64,000 nt of DNA from Flavobacterium sp. RSP15 (lineage in GTDB: Bacteria; Bacteroidota; Bacteroidia; Flavobacteriales; Flavobacteriaceae), in contig NZ_RYDL01000005.1 in assembly GCF_003968755.1 (NCBI RefSeq), positions 62,001 through 126,000 of the forward strand. The letters are read 5' to 3'. Both the position numbers and the translations under genes were made by a program. Below, piece after piece: positions 34,360-41,884 of this stretch (positions within the stretch are counted from its first letter, which is position 1; every line of letters starts with the position of its first letter). The notes under the pieces are model-generated. The model had not been told where the DNA came from. It ran no database searches and saw only the letters and a list, made by a program, of their open reading frames with translations.

Positions 34360-35151
34360 TTAAAAATTAAAAGTGGCCGTAATCCCTTTATTTACAGCTG
34401 AATTAATGACAATGGTGCTGTTTAAAAAAGCGACTCTACTATCAATATTTTTCATCCCAAGACCTTTTTGCATGTCTTTATTTTTCATATCAAAACCAAT
34501 TCCATTGTCAGAATAAGAGCACTTTTTTAGTCCGTAATTATCCTCAAAAAGAATAGATATGACAGTTGCCTTACCGTGCCTAATGGAATTATTGATCAAC
34601 TCTTGCAAGATTCTAAATACATGTAAATGCTTTGTATTATCTTTAATATCAAAGAAGGTTGTATTTTCATAATTCACTGTAACAACTTGAGAGCTGCTAC
34701 ATTCCAAGCATAATTCTCCCACTCCTGCATCTAATCCAAATTTATCTAAAACCGGAGGTAGCAAACCGTGTGCGATTTTCCTGGAACTATCCAGCGCTTT
34801 GGCGGTTAGATTGATGATATTTGCGGTAATTATCCCTACCTCATCATTGGTCAAATTTGGAGTATTTAACAAATGACTGTTCAAAGACACAATATTAAGC
34901 TGAGAACTGATATCGTCATGTAAATCTTGGGCAATACGCTTGCGCTCTTCTTCTTGTGTAATAATTACGGCACTCAATAGTTCTTTTTGATACTGGATTT
35001 CTAAATCTTTTTTTTCTAATTCTTTCTGGATAATTTTTTTTCTCGAAAAATAGAAAAACAAGATTAAGACAAATCCCATCAAAAGAAAAGCAACACAGGA
35101 ATAAATAATTATTTCGATTATATCACTTTCATTTATTAATTCTGCCTTCAT
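34360..35151 (-). CDS. HisKA_3 sensor histidine kinase
   Basis: This 263-residue kinase has one N-terminal membrane span (about 13-34) and almost no extracellular part, so it probably senses through a partner. The phospho-acceptor His is in RKRIAQDLHDDISSQL, and the ATPase domain shows LQELINNSIRHGKA, DNGIGFD and GLGMKNIDSR. The partner could be the multispan protein encoded 14 bases upstream. The response regulator follows after 3 bases. Confidence 0.93.
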   Translation of the reverse strand: MKAELINESDIIEIIIYSCVAFLLMGFVLILFFYFSRKKIIQKELEKKDLEIQYQKELLSAVIITQEEERKRIAQDLHDDISSQLNIVSLNSHLLNTPNLTNDEVGIITANIINLTAKALDSSRKIAHGLLPPVLDKFGLDAGVGELCLECSSSQVVTVNYENTTFFDIKDNTKHLHVFRILQELINNSIRHGKATVISILFEDNYGLKKCSYSDNGIGFDMKNKDMQKGLGMKNIDSRVAFLNSTIVINSAVNKGITATFNF

Positions 35152-35165
35152 AAATATTTATTTAA

Positions 35166-35786
35166 TTACTTTTCGAAAAAACTTTTTTTCCACTCTTGTA
35201 AAATGAATAATTGGTAGATTATATAGAGTCCTGAGTTCAATACCCAAGGTATTTTTGTGTATTCGGGTCTCAATATATTTGTCAAATTCCCCCCTATAAA
35301 TAAAATGGTACTTCCAAATAAATAGAGTAAAATTCCCATATTTATATAATAATACTCTTTTTTCTCATTTAATATATTGTAAAGATGCAGGGTTGCGTAG
35401 CTAACTATTAAAAAAGAGGTAATGAATATTTCGAATAAATTGAATTTAAAAAACAAACTCGGATCGAGTACGTATTGAATTCCAATGACTGCTAAACCAG
35501 CATACAAACCCACTGTAACAATCTTTTTTTGATACGTCTCTTTTAATAAAACTTTGTAAAAAAAACTGAGTGCGATAAACTGACCCACAAAATAAAAATG
35601 AGACAAATAAAGATTATTAATATTAACTCTTGCCAAGACATTCGAAATTATTTGGATAACTAAAACCAACCCTAAATATCCTGTAAAAATCTTAAAGACT
35701 TTATCCTGATGATAAAAGTACCGGATAAATAAAACAAAATTCAAAAATAAAACAAAGAGACCTACATATATAAATACATTTAACAT
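35166..35786 (-). CDS. Multispan membrane protein of signalling operon
   Basis: I do not recognise a named family. The 206-residue protein is almost entirely hydrophobic with about seven predicted spans, short loops and a basic C-terminus (EWKKSFFEK). Its start codon immediately follows the stop codon of the upstream small-protein gene (TAGATG on the minus strand), and the kinase gene follows after 14 bases. A membrane receptor or sensor feeding the kinase is the simplest reading of the context, but this is inference. Confidence 0.8.
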   Translation of the reverse strand: MLNVFIYVGLFVLFLNFVLFIRYFYHQDKVFKIFTGYLGLVLVIQIISNVLARVNINNLYLSHFYFVGQFIALSFFYKVLLKETYQKKIVTVGLYAGLAVIGIQYVLDPSLFFKFNLFEIFITSFLIVSYATLHLYNILNEKKEYYYINMGILLYLFGSTILFIGGNLTNILRPEYTKIPWVLNSGLYIIYQLFILQEWKKSFFEK

Positions 35787-36179
35787 CTATTGCAGCATTA
35801 GAGTTTCAGGATCACAAGTAGATGGACAAGGAGACGTAAAATCATAAATAGCATCTTCCGTTGCACCAGCGTCACCATTGTCTTCAGTTATCATATCGAC
35901 ATAAATTTGAGTGATCGGATCATATTTTGTTCCCACAATCAATAATTTTTCTACTCCATCGTCATCAACTCCTATGTACGCTCTAACTGCATCGACCCCT
36001 TCTTTGAGGACTTCTACTAAATCAATTTTAGGGATCAAAAAAGCATTTAAATGATGGTGTTTGTTATAATCCCCTTCTCGTTTAGACCATCGTTTTGCCC
36101 ATCTTTGGGCTGTTTTTAACGGAATGACATTCACAACTTTTCCTTTTTTTGGGCTTCCAGAAGTAGTTTCTTGTGACAT
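35787..36179 (-). CDS. Soluble protein with CPxxCD tail, flavobacterial family
   Basis: The 130-residue protein has a basic N-terminus (VIPLKTAQRWAKRWSKREGD), a central alpha/beta part with VRAYIGVDDDGVEKLLIVG, and a tail YDFTSPCPSTCDPETLML. I recall flavobacterial proteins of this layout with tails of the form DFTxPCPxxCD, often in several copies per genome; none has a known function to my knowledge. No signal peptide is present. It is the first gene of a four-gene operon with a multispan protein, a kinase and a response regulator. Confidence 0.75.
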   Translation of the reverse strand: MSQETTSGSPKKGKVVNVIPLKTAQRWAKRWSKREGDYNKHHHLNAFLIPKIDLVEVLKEGVDAVRAYIGVDDDGVEKLLIVGTKYDPITQIYVDMITEDNGDAGATEDAIYDFTSPCPSTCDPETLMLQ

Positions 36180-36474
36180 ATTTTTTAGGTTTGCAGATTA
36201 CGTTTTTTAAACAAAAAATTATTAGCTAAATTACTGTTTTTTATTGTTTTTACAAAACCAACTTAGTACTTATAAAAGCAACAATGTTCGTTTTCAAAAT
36301 AAGCACCGATTGCTCAGGTCGCTTATTTAGTTCTTGTAACCCTGAATTTGGTTTCTAGACAATCTAATTTGTAATAGCTTTGCTGAATGGTATTAATTTA
36401 ATATGACTATCCGTCACTTGTACCAATGCTAAAAATAGCTTGTTTTTGAGTCATCAACCTATTGAATACGAGCT
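36180..36474. other. Intergenic region, no gene seen
   Basis: AT-rich. No clear promoter for the minus-strand operon could be chosen by eye, and no hairpin was found. Its right end borders a transposase remnant. Confidence 0.4.
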
Positions 36475-36802
36475 ATGAACCTACCTGAATTTTTCGAGAA
36501 ATACCCTGATTAAGCCACACGTAATAAGGGATTCAAAGCTAAACGACTTGAAATGGAAATTGTATGTAAAAAGTGTAAACACACCGAACATTACTTTCGT
36601 AAGAAAGATTTAAAATTTCAATGCAAAAAATGCGGTAGTCGTGTCAGTCTTCGTTCAGGCACCGTTATGGAGAATACTAATTTGTCTTTTTCAATATTGG
36701 ATGCTCTGTATTGAACTCGTGATGCTGTCACAAAAGAGTTTTTCGGCATTAGAAATGCAACGTATGTTGGGCTACAAACATTATGAACCCTTGGTAGGGT
36801 AA
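36475..36802 (+). pseudogene. IS1595-family transposase remnant
   Basis: The fragment starts MNLPEFFEKYPD, has a stop at 36511, and continues in the same frame with the zinc-ribbon CKKC-x(16)-CKKC and SLRSGTVMENTNLSF. A frameshift in a T-run near 36690 leads into FQYWMLC and later KSFSALEMQRMLGYKHYEP, ending at a stop at 36800. These blocks are the N-terminal zinc ribbon and helix-turn-helix part of IS1595 transposases; the catalytic domain is absent. It is an old insertion remnant. No terminal repeats were identified. Confidence 0.8.
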
Positions 36803-36874
36803 ATTGCTTTAGAGTTGTCTTACTTGAGAATGCTATCTATAAAAAAGCACTCAATAATCACTAAAATAAAAATT

Positions 36875-37342
36875 ATGAACACATTTAAAGCCTTATTCAT
36901 TTTGATCACTATTGGTTTTACAATAAATGTAAATGCACAAAAAGCCAATAGAACTGATGAACCCAAAAAAAATACAAAACAAGCTACGGTAACTTATTAC
37001 CAGGAACGCGCTGCAGATGATGCAAAATATGAGCAGGAGTTTACTGCTCAAAATGACAGCGAGGACAAAGCTTTTTGGAAAGAACAAAAAAAATATGAAA
37101 AACAATTAAAGAAGAACAACAAAAAAGCCTATCGCGCCTACATTCAAGGAAAAAAAGACGCATACGCAGAACATCACCAACATTGCAATCACGATCACCA
37201 CAGCGATTATTTTTATAGCAATGCCCAGTTTTATTATTACCAATACGATAACAGACACAACTACCAGAGAAGACCAAATCGTACTATAATAAACACTCCG
37301 GTGCGAGTAAGCACTCCGAGCATTCGTTTAGGGATTTTTTAA
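36875..37342 (+). CDS. Exported His/Tyr-rich charged protein
   Basis: A signal peptide (MNTFKALFILITIGFTINVNA) precedes a 134-residue low-complexity mature protein. The first part is rich in Lys, Glu and Gln (KEQKKYEKQLKKNNKKAY). A His-rich stretch HHQHCNHDHH follows, then a Tyr/Asn/Arg-rich tail with FYYYQYDNRHNY. The His cluster could bind divalent metals; this is inference from composition. The start at 36875 is chosen because it starts the signal peptide. It lies directly after the transposase remnant and is probably transcribed alone. Confidence 0.7.
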   Translation: MNTFKALFILITIGFTINVNAQKANRTDEPKKNTKQATVTYYQERAADDAKYEQEFTAQNDSEDKAFWKEQKKYEKQLKKNNKKAYRAYIQGKKDAYAEHHQHCNHDHHSDYFYSNAQFYYYQYDNRHNYQRRPNRTIINTPVRVSTPSIRLGIF

Positions 37343-37582
37343 TTACGGGTAACCTATTTTTTTTAATAGTATCTTTTTTAAGACCGACGAAATAATTTTT
37401 GTTAATGAATTCTTAGTGGATTTTCTATGCCATATATTTATTTACTGACTAACCAAAAAGAACACTCCTAGAGGATTTATCACTGACACTTTCACAACAC
37501 TGACAACAGATATGTAATAATAAAACCTCTTGTAACACTTTTAAATAAATCTAATTACTGTATATTACCATCTTATCTAAAG

Positions 37583-39436
37583 ATGGAAATTATGAAAGAC
37601 AATAAAATAGTACGTTATATTAAAGACGTGTTAGCAAATAAGCCAACTGGCTGGCTCAATCTAACAACCCACAGACTAGATATTTATGACGAAAAATTGG
37701 CGAAAACTCAATTCTTAGAACAGTTTGAAATCTTATTTACTAGCAATAATTCTGAATCAAAGGCATTAGGAGAGTTACCCACTGCTTATGACTATATTCG
37801 ATTAGGGCATCCATTATCTTGTATATTAGAATGGGTGATTGCCCACTTACATCATTTAAAACCAGAAAATGTAATTAGTTTTTCCTCAAAGACGACTCCG
37901 ATTTTGGCAGTACTAAGGAAAAATTTATTAGATGGCAAAAACACTCAAATTATTTACACTGGTGAATTACCAGAATTTTTTGATGTTGAAGTACTTCAGC
38001 AAATTTATGGCTATACATTTGATTTAAAGAAGATTGAGAAAGAAACAGCCATTTCCAAGTTTGACGGGAGTACCATTTTCATTACACAGCAAGATGAAAT
38101 TAGCACTTTTGATTTTACCAAAAACATTGACTTTTTTATCAATGTTCATTCTGACTTTGGAAGTATTTTAGTTGTAAATGGAGACCAAAACGAAAGTTAT
38201 ATCCCCGAAATTCAGCATGTCCGAAGAAGAGAGACCATTGCAATGACGCCAGCCAATTGTCTTGCTGTGCTGAAAATTCTGACAGCACAATCTTCTTTAG
38301 AACCAAAAGAGAATACTATCGAGACAAACAAAGCAATGGTTTTAGATTCAATAGCGACCATTACCGGAAGCAAGACAAAAGCACTAATTGCTTCCAGTGG
38401 ACTATCAATTCAATATGCGGTTGTCATGGGATTAATTCATGATGCGAAGGAAAACCATAAAGGAAAGGCGATCAAAATTATTGTTCCCCCCAATTGTTAC
38501 GGTGGTACAAACGACCAAGCCAGACGAGTTGCTGCTTGCATTGACTCTGTTGAAATACTGGATTTACTGGTTGACGGTGGTAAAGATATGGTTGAAAGTA
38601 TTGCGCTTCTTTTAGATAAAATTGCTGACGAGGATGCTATTCCAATCATAATTGCTGAAATTCCAACAAATCCCAGAGTTGAAGTTCCGGATCTTTTCAA
38701 ATTAAGCGCAACTTTGAGTAAACAGCGAAAAACTGCAACTGGTAAAATTGCTACAGATCCTATTTTTGTGTTAGATCAAACCTTTTGTCCAAATGTACAC
38801 TTTTTAGGTGAAGAGGATATATTATCACCAATTAGGACCATTTCATATGTAAGCGGGTCTAAATTTCCAAGTGGCGGGCAATGTACTGCGGGCTATTGTG
38901 TGGGAAATAAAAAAACGGAAGGGTTGATGAAAAAAATAGAATTTCATCTAAAACTTTGCGATAATGAGGCTACCAATCTTCAAATGGAGATTTTGGCAAA
39001 ACAATTGCCTTCTATGAATCAAAGAATAAAGGATGCATATCATAATACACATGAATTTGTAAACTTCATAAAAAAAACTTTACCAGCGGCGAAAATTAAT
39101 TTTGTTTCGTCAGCATTGGCAGACCAAGGATTTACCCCCTCTGTGTTTTCATTAGACCTTCCCAGTAAAGGGAACACAACGGAAGAAAAAGAAGCTAATA
39201 AAAGAGAGTTAAATCTTAGATTAATAAATTTAATGATTAGAGAAATACCAAATGAAAGTAAGTTTTGTATGAGTTATGGGCAGTTAAAAGGATGTTACTG
39301 GACAATTCCGGCAACATCAACTCAAGGGACGACTAAAGAGGGTGACAAAGATTACATCGTACGTGTAGCACTTTCTCCTACCATGGATTTAGAACTTCAC
39401 AAAAAAGTTTTTTTAGATTTTGTCAGCCAAATTTAA
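37583..39436 (+). CDS. Cys/Met-metabolism-like PLP enzyme with long N-terminal domain
   Basis: Residues about 240-617 resemble trans-sulfuration PLP enzymes (cystathionine gamma-synthase class): TKALIASSGLSIQYAVVMGL, EIPTNPRVEVPDL, the cofactor Asp in FVLDQTFCPN, and the predicted Schiff-base lysine K427 in SGSKFPSGGQ. In classical members this lysine lies in a SxTKYxxGH-like context, so the variant is distinctive. The N-terminal roughly 235 residues are an additional domain that I cannot assign. Length 617 is far above the usual 380-400. The substrate is unknown; sulfur amino-acid metabolism is a guess from fold. Confidence 0.8.
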   Translation: MEIMKDNKIVRYIKDVLANKPTGWLNLTTHRLDIYDEKLAKTQFLEQFEILFTSNNSESKALGELPTAYDYIRLGHPLSCILEWVIAHLHHLKPENVISFSSKTTPILAVLRKNLLDGKNTQIIYTGELPEFFDVEVLQQIYGYTFDLKKIEKETAISKFDGSTIFITQQDEISTFDFTKNIDFFINVHSDFGSILVVNGDQNESYIPEIQHVRRRETIAMTPANCLAVLKILTAQSSLEPKENTIETNKAMVLDSIATITGSKTKALIASSGLSIQYAVVMGLIHDAKENHKGKAIKIIVPPNCYGGTNDQARRVAACIDSVEILDLLVDGGKDMVESIALLLDKIADEDAIPIIIAEIPTNPRVEVPDLFKLSATLSKQRKTATGKIATDPIFVLDQTFCPNVHFLGEEDILSPIRTISYVSGSKFPSGGQCTAGYCVGNKKTEGLMKKIEFHLKLCDNEATNLQMEILAKQLPSMNQRIKDAYHNTHEFVNFIKKTLPAAKINFVSSALADQGFTPSVFSLDLPSKGNTTEEKEANKRELNLRLINLMIREIPNESKFCMSYGQLKGCYWTIPATSTQGTTKEGDKDYIVRVALSPTMDLELHKKVFLDFVSQI

Positions 39437-39602
39437 TTCTGATCCGATACCATTCTTCTATTTAACCTTGAAGAAAAAAACTAAGTAATGATCCATATTA
39501 ACTAAAATAGAATTTTCTGAATTATTTTTACAGAAACAGACAACCATTACAAGTAAACCACGGTGGAGGGATAGGTCATAGATTTGGTTATTAATACCAA
39601 AC

Positions 39603-39770
39603 AAAATTACTATTGGCTCCATAAAAAAGCTTTCAGAAAAGTATTTGAATGCTGATAAAATGATCTATTAAGTGGTAGGTGATGCTGAAACGCAGTTAAA
39701 AAAACTGAAGCAAATTGGTTATGGAACGCCAATTCTTCTGAATACACCAGCGGTAAATAAGCTGATTTAA
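39603..39770 (+). pseudogene. M16 metallopeptidase C-terminal remnant
   Basis: One frame encodes KITIGSIKKLSEKYLNADKM, a stop after IY at about 39672, then VVGDAETQLKKLKQIGYGTP and a final stop at 39768. This matches the usual C-terminal end of insulinase-like M16 zinc peptidases (YLNPDKMIYVVVGDAxTQL). The catalytic N-terminal part is missing. It is a decayed fragment about 170 bases downstream of the PLP enzyme gene. Confidence 0.7.
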
Positions 39771-39826
39771 AACTAATTTGGGTTATAAGTAATAACCATG
39801 GTATAATGTCGTATTTTAAAATCAGG

Positions 39827-39914
39827 ATAAAATTATGTAACAATATGATTTAAAGCTGTTTTACTTAAAGTTAATTCTTTTGACTTTACGACTTTTAAAC
39901 TTTCGACTTACTTA
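39827..39914. repeat. 88-base direct repeat, copy 2
   Basis: Identical over 39848-39914 to 31205-31271 and nearly so before that. As with copy 1, it lies just beyond the 3' end of a minus-strand gene, here 39 bases away. Confidence 0.85.
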
Positions 39915-39952
39915 CATCACTGATTCTCATAGCCGCGATAGACGTGAAAATT

Positions 39953-40312
39953 TTATTCACTCATTTCATCATATCGCTCCGGAACTTGGGGATCATACAG
40001 CGAGCATTTGAATTCATCCATTATATTCACTAAAGTATCCATTGTTTTTCCTTCAGTGCCATAACAATCAATTTTTACACTTTGGGGCGTCATCCTGATA
40101 TGAAAAGCACCTGCACCATTGTTATTTTTCCAACTGTTCTCGTCTACTTTTTCCCATTTGGAGAATACAGAAGCAATTCTGTTCAAAATGACTTGTACCG
40201 GAAGTTCTTCAAGACCTTCAATTTCAGCTTGTTCTTCTGAAACAGCTTCATAAACTTCGTGATGGTTGAGATAAATTCCCTCCAGATATTTCCAAAAAAC
40301 CAATTCGTACAT
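39953..40312 (-). CDS. Hypothetical acidic protein beside purM
   Basis: I do not recognise the family. The 119-residue protein is acidic and soluble, with a helix-rich N-terminal half (VYEAVSEEQAEIEGLEELPV) and a beta-like second half (AGAFHIRMTPQSVKIDCYGTEG). There is no signal peptide. It starts about 60 bases after the purM stop on the same strand, so it is probably the second gene of a purM operon. No motif points to an activity. Confidence 0.7.
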   Translation of the reverse strand: MYELVFWKYLEGIYLNHHEVYEAVSEEQAEIEGLEELPVQVILNRIASVFSKWEKVDENSWKNNNGAGAFHIRMTPQSVKIDCYGTEGKTMDTLVNIMDEFKCSLYDPQVPERYDEMSE

Positions 40313-40374
40313 AGATAAAAAATTAAAAGATTAAAGAATTGAAAGATTGAAAAATGAACTTCAATTGAAGCTTT

Positions 40375-41553
40375 TTAATATTCAAAAGTTCCGTATTCAC
40401 TGGTAATAGTCAGTTTTTTTGAAGTAGCAGCTTCTACTCTACCTACGATTTGCGCATCAACATTAAATGATTTTGAAATCGCAATAATGTCTTGTGCAAC
40501 AGCTTCCGGAACATAAATTTCCATACGGTGACCGCAATTGAAAACTTGGTACATTTCTTTCCAATCCGTTTTAGATTGTTCTTGAATTAACTGAAACAAT
40601 GGCGGAACTGGAAATAAATTGTTTTTTATAATGTGTAGATTTTCTACAAAGTGTAAAATTTTAGTTTGGGCTCCTCCACTGCAATGCACCATTCCGTGAA
40701 TTTGATTGGAAGAATATTGGTCTAAAATTTTCTTAATGATAGGTGCATACGTTCTGGTTGGCGAAAGCACTAATTGTCCGGCATCGATTGGTGAATTTTC
40801 AACGGCGTCAGTCAATTTTACTTGTCCAGAATAGATTAATTCTTCAGGAACTAAAGCATCGAAACTCTCCGGATATTTGGTTGCCAAATATTTCCCGAAA
40901 ACATCATGACGCGCCGATGTTAACCCGTTGCTTCCCATTCCGCCATTATAGCTTTTCTCGTAAGTAGCCTGACCAAAAGAAGCCAATCCTACAATTACAT
41001 CACCGGCTTTAATATTAGCATTATCAATTACTTTGCTGCGTTTCATACGAGCAGTTACTGTTGAATCTACAATAATAGTTCGAACAATATCACCTACATC
41101 AGCAGTTTCTCCGCCTGTTGAATGAATGGTCACCCCAAAAGATTCCAGTTCTTTAATCAGTTCTTCGGTTCCGTTGATAATTGCTGAAATTACTTCAGCG
41201 GTAATCAAATTTTTATTTCTTCCAATGGTGGATGAAAGCAGAATATTATCCGTTGCACCCACGCACAATAAATCGTCAATATTCATGATTAAAGCATCTT
41301 GGGCAATGCCTTTCCAAACAGAAATATCGCCTGTTTCTTTCCAATACATGTAGGCCAAAGAGGATTTAGTTCCCGCTCCGTCAGCATGCATGATCAGACA
41401 ATATTCTTCGTCTTGAGTTAAATAATCAGGGACAATTTTACAGAAAGCTTGTGGATATAATCCTTTATCAATATTTTTTATCGCATTATGAACATCTTCT
41501 TTAGATGCCGAAACACCGCGAAGCGCATATCTTTTTGAAGTATCTGAACTCAT
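40375..41553 (-). CDS. purM: Phosphoribosylformylglycinamidine cyclo-ligase (AIR synthetase)
   Basis: This is the purine-pathway enzyme that closes the imidazole ring to form AIR in an ATP-dependent step. Visible features of the PurM fold are MHADGAGTKSSLAYMYW, the MNIDDLLCVGATDNILL segment, GGETADVGDIVRTI and the late HCSGGAQTKI and NCGHRMEIYV. At 392 residues it is longer than E. coli PurM (about 345), as is common in Bacteroidota. A minus-strand -7 element TATCTTTG (41605-41598) lies about 45 bases before the start. Confidence 0.92.
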   Translation of the reverse strand: MSSDTSKRYALRGVSASKEDVHNAIKNIDKGLYPQAFCKIVPDYLTQDEEYCLIMHADGAGTKSSLAYMYWKETGDISVWKGIAQDALIMNIDDLLCVGATDNILLSSTIGRNKNLITAEVISAIINGTEELIKELESFGVTIHSTGGETADVGDIVRTIIVDSTVTARMKRSKVIDNANIKAGDVIVGLASFGQATYEKSYNGGMGSNGLTSARHDVFGKYLATKYPESFDALVPEELIYSGQVKLTDAVENSPIDAGQLVLSPTRTYAPIIKKILDQYSSNQIHGMVHCSGGAQTKILHFVENLHIIKNNLFPVPPLFQLIQEQSKTDWKEMYQVFNCGHRMEIYVPEAVAQDIIAISKSFNVDAQIVGRVEAATSKKLTITSEYGTFEY

Positions 41554-41884
41554 GTAGTCTAGTTGTGAAGTCTGCTTTTATGCAGGTAGTTGTGCGGCAA
41601 AGATAATTATTTTTTTGGGTTTTGCCTATCGAGTCATCAGAAGTGTTTCTTGCTAAAATTGTCATACTAAGAATATTTGTCTACACCCTTCAATTTTGCC
41701 TTTCAAGGTGCAAAACATCAAAAAAATGTCTACCTGAAACAGATAGACATTTTTATTAAATTTCAATGGCGCAATAAATTACTCCCAATCAAGCATGCAT
41801 GGGTCAAAAAATAATACTACCCTTTGGCGCCGGTAAATCCAGATATTATTTGACTTATTATGACACTCGATGTTAATAAGTAGA
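41554..41884. other. purM promoter region and glnN terminator region
   Basis: The left part holds the purM -7 element TATCTTTG (read at 41605-41598). The middle holds a strong hairpin at 41722-41754 that serves the minus-strand glutamine synthetase transcript. The rest is AT-rich with no gene. Confidence 0.55.
41722..41754 (-). terminator. Rho-independent terminator of glnN
   Basis: AAAAATGTCTA and TAGACATTTTT form an 11-base stem around CCTGAAACAGA; read on the minus strand the stem ends in T residues. It lies about 130 bases after the glnN stop. Confidence 0.75.
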
